DNA of 64,000 nt, from assembly GCF_008728515.1 (NCBI RefSeq), contig NC_044976.1, positions 29,725,845-29,789,844 of the forward strand. Reading direction: 5' to 3'. A program made the translations under genes and the position numbers. Source of the stretch: Papio anubis. Its lineage: Eukaryota; Chordata; Mammalia; Primates; Cercopithecidae. Shown in pieces: positions 36,175 through 44,800 of this stretch (within the stretch, counting starts at the first letter, position 1; each line of letters begins with the position of its first letter). Below the pieces are notes generated by a model. The model saw nothing but the letters and a program-made list of their open reading frames with translations. It was not told the origin of the DNA and did not search any database.

Positions 36175-36813
36175 TTGAAAGGAAAATAAAACCTCGGGAT
36201 CCCCAAATCACTAAACCAAGGGAAAAATCAAGCTGGGAACTATGTCAGGCAAACCTACCTCCCATTTTATTCCTAAATAGCTACATACCTCCCTCACAAA
36301 CTGCCCACAAGAAAATTCGTTGTGGGCCTCAAGATCTTTATCCTAAAAGAGTTCTGTTGAATTTCACTCTGGCAGTGTAAACTAATAACTGATCTTCAGG
36401 GGTGCGGACAGAAAGTCATCCTTCTGCTCACCTGAGACACATGCATATCTGATTGTTTCCTCTGCCCTATTGTTTATGTAAAAATGCAGATTCACTGAGT
36501 CAGACTAAATTGTGTGTTCAGCAAAAGGCTCATCAAGGACTCAATGCAATCTTTCATCTCTTATCAACCTTTTTGTCTCTTATGACCTGGAAGCACCCCT
36601 GCTGCCTTCAAGTTGTCCCACATTGCCAGCCTGAACCAATGTATATCTTAAACACATTGATTGATGTCTCCTGGCTCCCTGAGCAAGCTGTGCCCTGACC
36701 ACCTCAGGCACACGTCCGGACCTCCTGAGGCTGTGTGATGGGTGCATCCTTAAGTTTGGCAAAATAAACTTTCTACATTGACTGAGATCTGTCTCAGATA
36801 TTTGGAGTTCACA
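36175..36813 (+). mobile_element. Solo LTR of an endogenous retrovirus
   Basis: A 639-bp element flanked by a 5-bp direct repeat GCCCT (36170-36174 and 36814-36818). It ends in TTCACA and has an AATAAA about 45 bp before its 3' end. The composition and 3' tail match MER-type LTRs I have seen, but I cannot name the family. No retroviral coding sequence is attached. It reads in the same direction as the decarboxylase gene, about 1.9 kb upstream. Confidence 0.7.
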
Positions 36814-37035
36814 GCCCTGCCATCTCTGCCCTCCTCCCCACCTCCTGCCCTGGGCATGGCTGGTAGACAAAAACCTGGAGAGCAGCCCACTCCCTGCTGA
36901 TTGTCCTTCACTGGAACAGGCAGAGGAGGTTCTGGGTCACAGCACAGAGGTGGGCTGTAAGCCTGCAGGAGATTACAGCTGATCCTTGAGGTGGGCCTGC
37001 CCCAAGGTGGTGGCTTCAGCCTGGGAGGGCCAGAG

Positions 37036-37343
37036 GAGCTCAGGCGAGACCTCAGCAGTCCGTGTGGAGAGGGAGGGCGGAGCTCAGGTGAGACCTCAGC
37101 AGTCCACGTGGAGAGGGAGGGCGGAGCTCAGGCGAGACCTCAGCAGTCCACGTGGAGAGGGAGGGTGGAGCTCAGGCGAGACCTCAGCAGTCCACGTGGA
37201 GAGAGAGGGTGGAGCTCAGGCGAGACCTCAGCAGTCCACGTGGAGAGAGAGGGTGGAGCTCAGGCGAGACCTCAGCAGTCCACGTGGAGAGGGAGGGTGG
37301 AGCTCAGGCGAGACCTCAGCAGTCCACGTGGAGAGGGAGGATG
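37036..37343 (+). repeat. 44-bp minisatellite, 7 copies, each but the first with a CACGTG E-box
   Basis: Seven head-to-tail units begin at 37036, 37080, 37124, 37168, 37212, 37256 and 37300. Each starts GAGCTCAGG and differs at only one to three sites. Copies 2-7 contain CCACGTGG, with the core CACGTG first at 37105-37110 and then every 44 bp; copy 1 has CCGTGTGG. Most units also carry a second CpG in GGCGAG. The array lies about 1.4 kb upstream of the decarboxylase start codon. Open frames through it come from the repeat and are not taken as genes. A regulatory role is inferred. Confidence 0.95.
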
Positions 37344-37954
37344 GGGAGAGGGTGGGGAGATGACTAGACCCTGAGTGACGCACACAGGCTCCCACTTCCA
37401 TTCGAAGACACTTCCAGTGAGATGCTTAAATCTGCAGTGGAGGGTAAGAGACAGGACCCCAGGAGACAGCAACTGGTGCTCCGAGGCAGTGGAACCAGCT
37501 CCCTGTTGGAGTCTGAGGCCTTGGTCCTATTCCCAGTTTCACTCCTGGTTTGCTGAATGATCTGGAGACCTCTGGGCCTCACAGCTTTCCATCTGCAGAG
37601 TGGAAAGAGTGGATGGGAGGTTTCTAGGTTCCCTCCACTTCTCATCATTGCCGGCATTCGCTTATAACAGGGGTCGGACTCCTCTCTGTGCACCTGTCCT
37701 GCGGACAGACCTAAGAAGGTACATTTTCCTGGCTTGGGAGATTTGGGCTGAGCAGTCCAGGGTGGCCGAGGTTTAGAGGGGACAGCTAGGGAAGTACTTC
37801 CCCTATCCCTTAAGATCTGGGCTGGACTCCGCTCTTCCCATAGGGATTTACCTGAAGCCCAGGAACACCGTAGATCTGACTCCTGAAACTGCCTTTGCAA
37901 AATTAAAACACTGAGAGAAATCTAACACAGCTGACTCCATCCTGCTGCTTTAAA
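37344..37954. other. Unique sequence between minisatellite and L1, upstream of the gene
   Basis: A 178-codon frame on the minus strand (37364-37900) has no motif I recognise and overlaps several others. It could hold the promoter or a 5' non-coding exon of the decarboxylase gene, but I see no clear TATA box or CpG island. Confidence 0.45.
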
Positions 37955-38290
37955 AAAAAAAATTAGCTTTTGGTGTACAAGTGTTTTTTTTTGTTTGTTT
38001 GTTTTTTGCTTTGTTTTGTTTTGTTTTTTGTTATATAGATGAATTATACAGTGGTGAATTCTGAGATTTTAGTGCACCCATCATCTGAGTAGGGTTAATT
38101 GTACCTAATGTGTAGTTTTTTTTTTTTTATCCCTAGCACCCCTCCAGCCTCCACTTTCTAAGTCTCTGAAATCCATTATATTACTCTGTTTGTCTTTGTA
38201 TATTCATAGCTTAGCTCCCGCTTATACGTGAGAACATACGGTTTTGGGTTTTCCACTTCCGTGTTACCTCACTTAGAATACTGGCCTCCA
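37955..38290 (-). mobile_element. Old L1 fragment, antisense
   Basis: Contains the L1 3'-region blocks GTGCACCCATCATCTGAGTAG and TTATACGTGAGAACATACGG in reverse, with T-rich runs. The Alu at 38291 follows directly. Confidence 0.7.
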
Positions 38291-38610
38291 GGCTGCGCAT
38301 GGTGGTTCATGCCTATAATAATCCCAGCACTTTGGGAGGCCAAGGCGGGCAGATCACTTGAGGTCAGGAGTTGGAGACCAGCCTGGCCAACATGGCGAAA
38401 CCTTGTTCCTAGTAAAAATATAAAAATTAGCCAGGTGTGGTGGCAGGTGCCTGTAGTCCTAGCTACGAGGGAGGCTGAGGCAGAAGAATTGCTAGAACCC
38501 CGGAGGTGGAGGTTGCAGTGAGCCGAGATTGCACTACTGCACTCCAGCCTGGGCAACAGAGCAAGACTCCATCTCAAAAACAAAAAAACAAACAAACAAA
38601 AACACACCAA
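38291..38610 (+). mobile_element. Alu upstream of the decarboxylase gene
   Basis: GGCTGCGCATGGTGG to an AAAC-type tail; ends about 100 bp before the first ATG. Confidence 0.94.
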
Positions 38611-38707
38611 AAAAACTTACTTGGGAGCTCTGGCTCCCAGGGCCTGTGGGGAGTGGGGAGCTGGGAGCTAGGAGGAGGCTGGGTCACAAAAGCAAGTCTT
38701 TTCCAGG

Positions 38708-38881
38708 ATGCCAGGACCACACCCGGTAGAGGGCTCAGTTGGAGTTTCAGGGATGAGCACCTGCCTGGAGGGCCTGAAGGAAGCCCATGGAAGGCCATGG
38801 CCAAAGGAGCTCATCGCCCTGGGGCCGGAAGAATCTGCCCAGCAGATGGTCCTGCGGAGGATCCAGGAACTTTCTGATTCG
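38708..38881 (+). CDS. LDC1: LDC1-like coding exon 1
   Basis: Encodes residues 1-58 and ends at a GTATGG donor in phase 0. Two in-frame ATGs are possible. The first, at 38708, has A at -3 and C at +4; the second, at 38753, has G at -3 and A at +4. The second gives a 427-residue protein whose N-terminus is closer in length to ODC, which has 68 residues before its PLP lysine. An AG precedes each ATG by only a few bases, so either could also lie just inside a spliced exon. This is the least conserved exon of the family, so the 5' end is the least certain part of the model. Confidence 0.7.
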
Positions 38882-41800
38882 GTATGGAGGGAGGGGAGAG
38901 ACGGGGAGCTGGGAAGACTAAGGTCTTCCTTAGTGGCAAGAAATAAGGCTTTCTGTTTCACCGTTCTGTAACGCCGTTAGGCCGTCTCTCTCAAGGCTCT
39001 CTTGTGCTGGGGCTAATGGGAAAGCTTGACTTTTGTTCTTCCTGCCATGCCTGTTTCCACCACTTGGGGTTTTACCCAGTGCCAAGCTGTGGGGTCCTCC
39101 AGCTTTGGTCCACAAAGACGATTGCCTGCTTGTCCTCCTGGCTCCCCCAGCTCCCTGGGTTTTTAGGGCTATGCTGCCTCCGTGCATAATCTCGTCTGGA
39201 CCTGATTGTCACCATCACTGGAGAAGCTGTTGGCAGTGCAGACTCTTTGTCCACCCTAGACTGACTGCACGGAGAATAGAGTTGACAGGATCTGGGGGAT
39301 TTGCCTGCACATGAAGACTGGGAAGACCTGCTCTAGACTCACCTGGTGACTTACCATTTCCCTACTGGCTTCCAGGGACTCCATCCTACCTCCCCTCAGA
39401 CTCACTTAGGACACAAAGTCTCAGCTCTCTTACCTTCTTCACCACCCCATCCCTGCCAGTCAGCGGACCCTTTTCCTGGTCTGAGGGAAGGCCTTCTATC
39501 GGTGTCACTATGACATTTTTCTTTCACCCTGGCATCCTTTTCTCCCAAGGGCTAAGCTTCCCTAAGAAGGCCAGAAAGTCTTACAGCCGCCTCCTGCCTG
39601 GCCACATCTCTTCCCAGGGACATTATAGAGCCAGACACTGGCATCAATGAGGGGGAGAAGAAGAGAGAAAATCAGAAGGGAAAAAAATAGATATCTCAAA
39701 ATATCCTGGCCTACAGGTGTCCCTGAACCCATTTCTTTTTATGATTGAATGTCAACTGTGCTGCTGTCTGGCAGTAAGAACTTGGGTGAGGCACTCCAGT
39801 CCTCTGCACCTCAGTGACTGCATCTGTGCAATGGAATTATTTATAGAGTATCTCCGTCCCTTCCCCCAGCACAGTGTGTGGCTCCTGAGAGTTGATTGAT
39901 CAGCTCATGCTGCCTGAGTCCACGCCTTTTTCTCTGTGGCTCAGTTGGATGGAAGCTCCACAGGGACAGGGATTTTTGATCTGTTTTCTTCACTGCTCTT
40001 TCCCCAGTACCCAGATTAGAGCCTGGTACAGAGTAGGTGCTGGAGAACTCTGTTGAATGACTGTAGAACAAATAGCCTGGAGCTGCCCCAGCCCAGCAGG
40101 CTCCTCTCTCCTACCCAGGACCGTGGCACACATCACAAGGCAGAACGGAACAGTGTCAAGGATGGTCTCCCTGGACTTAGGAGACCTGGGTTTAGACCCT
40201 GTCTTTGCCATGCTTTTGCTGTAGGACCTTGAGCCAGTGACCACCTTTTTGAGCCTTTGCTTCCCCATCTCCAAAATGGGGATAACAGCAGCCCTTACTT
40301 CATAGAGCTGTTATGAGGATTAAATGAGATAATCCACCCCCTCAGCCTTTCCTCCCTGTCTCCCTATCCCGTAGGACCAGCAAGACCCCTTCATGCTGGC
40401 TGACCTGGACATACTGGCCAGTCGCCATCAGGCCTTCTGCCAAGCCCTGCCACAGGTCTCACCCTTCTATGCAGTGAAGTGCAACAGTAGCCCTTGGGTG
40501 CTGCGTGTCCTGGCCGCCCTGGGCACCGGCTTTGACTGTGCCAGCCAGGTGAGCCTGTGCCCGCCGAGGATTAGGCCAGGCCAGCTGGAAGGGGGGGAGT
40601 CCCAGGCTGCTGCTGCTGAGGTCATGAATACGTGTCCCCTGTCCCAAGGAGCACTTGAAATGCGCTAAGCACACTGCAGGGGTCCTAACATGCATTCTCC
40701 TTGATCCTCCCATCCGCTCTGCAAGGCAGCCAGGGGATCTGCATTTCATAGAGAAGGAGACAGCCTTAGGGGGAATCACTTGCCCATGGGCCAACATATG
40801 GTAAGAGACAGAGATGATCCATCCAAAGCTGGCATTTTTTTCTTACACCAGGGGTGCAACATTCCAAGGGGTTTTTAGCAGAAGGGGATTCAGCAACGTT
40901 GAGGGAGGTTAGAGCCAAAGCCCAAGGGTGGGAAGGGGGAGAACCCAGGATGGGAGTATTTTGCTGAGCCTCCTTCCTTCCTTCCTTTCTTTTTAAGACT
41001 AGTCAAATGTAGTAGTGAGAAGTGGGGAAGAGTAGAACAAGGAGTTCATCTGTAACTGACTGTTACAATCAATTGAGATAACTCACCACTTTCGGACCAG
41101 CCCTTCCTCCCTTTCTGAGGAACCCTCCACTAAGCAGGATTAAGTGCACCAGCTGCCTCTAGGAAGCCAGCCCATCTCCTCTCTATGGGGCTGAAATTGA
41201 TGGGAGGGGGGTTGGTTCTAAGCTGAGACTATGAGCACCTAGAGCACAGGGCACGTTGAGACTATGAGCCCCACCCTGCCCTGCCTGGCAGGGACTCCAT
41301 AATGAGCACCCTGTCAACCCCACCCAGGGCTCCTGCCTAAAAGTGGGGGAGCCGGGGATGGGACCCAAACCAAGGGTTCCATCAGGGCAACCTCTTTGGC
41401 TCATGCACAGCGTTCCTGTCCCCACATAGTTGGAGGGGGCAGTGAGGCAGCCCCCAACCCTGGCTCTTGGCCACTCCAGGTGGAACTGGAGCAGGTGCTG
41501 GGCCTGGGCGTGGCCCCCTCGCGCATCATCTATGCCAACCCCTGCAAGCCTGCCTCCCACATCCGGTATGCTGCCCGGCACGGGGTGCAACTCCTGACCT
41601 TCGACAGCGAGGAGGAGCTCACCAAGGTGGCCCAGCACCATCCTGGGGCCAGGTGAGACCAACAGGGGTGCAGGCAGGTAGGGTGAGAGTCAGCAGTAAA
41701 GAACGTATCACCCAACACAGCACACCCCTGACAAATGCTGGCCTGAGACAAGTGAAGGGGAGGACCCTCAAAGCCCAGCCATTTTAAGACGGTCTGGCAG

Positions 41801-44800
41801 CTGCCTTTGGAGTGAGACAACCCAGGTTCAAATCCTGGCATTGTTGCTTACCTGATGTATGCATTGGGCACGTCTCTTTTTTTTTGAGACGGAGTCTTGC
41901 TCTGTTGCCCAGGCTGGAGTGCAGTGGCACGATCTCAGCTCACTGAAACCTCTGCCTCCCAGGTTCACACCATTCTCCTGCCTCAGCCTCCTGAGTAACT
42001 GGGATTACAGGCTCGTGCCACCATGCCCAGCTAATTTTTGTGTATTTAGTAGAGACAGGGCTTCACCATGTTGGTCAGGCTGGTCTTGAACTCTAACCTT
42101 GTGATCCGCCTGCCTTGGCCTCCCAAAGTACTGGGATTACAGGTGTGAGCCACCGTGCCCAGTCAAGTCTCTTTTTTTTTGAGACAGAGTTTTGCTCTTG
42201 TTGCTCAGGCTGGAGCGCAGTGGTGCAATCTCAACTCACCACAACCTCTGCCTCCTGAGTTCAAGTGATTCTCCTGTCTCAGCCTCCAGAGTAGCTGGGA
42301 TTACAGGCGCCCGCAACCACATCTGGCTGATTTTTGTATTTTTAGTAGAGATGGGGTTTCACTGTGTTGGCCAGGCTGGTCTCGAATTCCTGACCACAGG
42401 TGATCCACCTGCCTCAGCCTCTGAATATTCTGGAATTACATGCGTGAGCCACTGCGTCCAGCCTAGGCAAGTCTCTTTTAACATTTCTAAAACTCGGTTC
42501 CTTCATTTACAACATGGGGGCATGTTGCCTGTCACATAGTAGGTGCTTACCAGTACTATCAGTTTTCTACACTCCCTTCTCTGGGTGTACCTAGGGAAAA
42601 GTAGATGTATACACAAGTGTGTTGGGCTGGGGTGATGGCCACATGGATTTGGTGGCATTGGAAAACATCCCAGATCTGGGAATCAGCTGGGCACAGGTGG
42701 GGGTGGTATAAGCAGCCCTGGGCCCCTTGGCATCTCTGGCTGAGTGCTCTCTCCCTCTTCCCTATCCTCGGTGTCCCTCCTCCAGACTGCTCCTCCGGCT
42801 GAGGACTCAGGACAGCCAGAGCATCTTCCCTCTGAGTACCAAGTTCGGGGCCAGCCTGGAGGCATGTGGGCACCTGCTAACGTCTGCCAGAGACCTGGGG
42901 TTGGCCGTGGTCGGAGCCAGGTGAGTGATGCCTGAGGACTCCAGGAGCCCCTCCCTTGCTGTGGATAACTACGACAGAGACAGAGAGACACAGTCACACA
43001 TAAGCCACTGGGGCCAAACGCAGAAACAAACAGCTGGAAACATAACTGATTACACTGGCGTAAGTGTCATCAGTTGGGGCCCATGGCAAGCTGTGGCCCC
43101 TCTCTGGGGCCTGTGAGACCCCATCTGTCTAAAGGGGCAGAATGTAATGTGAAGGTTACTCAGGGCCTCCCTGCTCTGAGGCCCTGGGGGGTTTGGGGTC
43201 TTGTTGTGAAGGGTCCATGAGGGAAGGGGAGCCCACGTGGCAGTGCTGGGATCACGGGCTCCACGGCAGTGTGTGTCTGAGTGTGTGTGCGTGTGAACAC
43301 TCGGGTGAGTGCCTCTTCGTGGGTGCCTCGTTGGCCTGAGTGTGCAGGTGTCTAAAAGCACACACTTACGCCCGTGTAATCAGTTATGTTTCCAGCTGTT
43401 TGTTTCTGCATTTGGCCCCGGTGGTTTTGTGCCTTATGTGTGACTGTGTCTCTCTGTCTCTGTCGCAGTTATCCACAGTCCGTGTGGCTTTGTGGTTCGG
43501 AACTGTGTTTCATGTGTTTCTGTATGTATCTCTCACCATGTCACATGCACTGGCTGTGCTAGCTTCCACGTGGGCTCCAACTGCCAGACACCCCAGAGCT
43601 TCACACAGGCCATCGCTGACTGCCGGTGCGTGTTTGAAATGGGCCGCGGGGCTGGGCATGATATGAGCTGCCTGGACATCGGAGGGGGCTTCCCCGGAAC
43701 GGAGGACTCCGGGCCCAAGTTTGAGGAGGTGAGCTGGCAGGGGCGCTGGGGGTGTTCAGGGAGGTCTGTGTGTGTGCCCAGGCATGTGTGTGTGTGGGAG
43801 TCTGTGTTCATCCATGTACCTCTGTGTTTAGGTCTCTCTGGTGTGTCTCTGGGTGTGCTCTGTGTGCACAGGTGGGTAACTGTGTACGTGCATGTCTTGG
43901 CTTTGATATCCCCCAAAAGCAGACTCTGAGACAAACACTTGGATACAAGTAGCTTTTTTGGAGATGATCCATGGAAGCGCCAGTGAGGAAGTCAGGAAAG
44001 TGAGACAGAAGGGAGAAAAGTCAAAGAGAACTCATCTATGAGCTGGTTACCACTGTGGGCCCCTGCACCTGTCCCCCTGGGGACAATGTAGAACCTCAGA
44101 ATCATCCCAGTAGATGACAAGGGGCTGGGTCCTTTATTCACCAACTCCTGTCCCTCTTTGGTTGAAGGCTGTGGTCTGGGGGTGTTAATTTCCCCACATT
44201 CCAGCTAGTTTCTGAGGGTGCTGGAGAAAGCCCACAGAGCGAGAAGCAAAGGGGGGCAGGCACTGGAGGCTGGAAATCATCTTGCACAGGGCAGATGAGC
44301 TAAGGTAGGCTGCGGGGAGGTGGCACAGGGTGTCCACTGCAGCTGCAGCAAGGGTTCTGGGGGCTATGCCTCTCTGTGTGTCTGTATGTGTGTATGTTTC
44401 CTTGTAGCGTTCTTGTTAGCATCACCAATACAGTTATAGTTGGGAGTTTACATTCCCTGGGTCCACAAGACACTCATCTTCTTTCTTTGCATCGGATTAA
44501 ATCGCTGCATCTTGGGACTTCTCAGGGAGCCTGGTGGCTAGCAACCCCACACAATGACCTCTTGTCTCTCAGCTTCTGTTTCCTCTTTGGTAAACAGGGA
44601 TAATTCTAATGCCTACCCTGCAGGGTGCCTTGGGGATGAAAGGACTGACGCAGGTAAGGCGCTGGCACAGGCACTGGCACATCAACAAGTGTTGGATGAG
44701 TTAACCTCTTCCTGCTGTCCCTCCACCCCATTCCAGATGGCGAGAGTGATCAGTGCTGCCCTGGCCCAGGACTTCCCTGAGGAGCGTGGTGTCAAGGTCA

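Larger units (their letters stand above)
41798..42553 (+). repeat. MIR in intron 3, split by two Alus
   Basis: GTTCAAATCCTGGCATTG... on the left and CCTTCATTTACAACATGGGG...ACATAGTAGGTGCTT on the right form one sense MIR. Two antisense Alus share its GGCAAGTCTCTTTT target. Confidence 0.8.

Noticed and set aside
36986..37374. 125-127 codon frames through the 44-bp array
   Set aside because: The unit is not a multiple of three, so all frames read the same phrases in turn; this is a repeat artefact.
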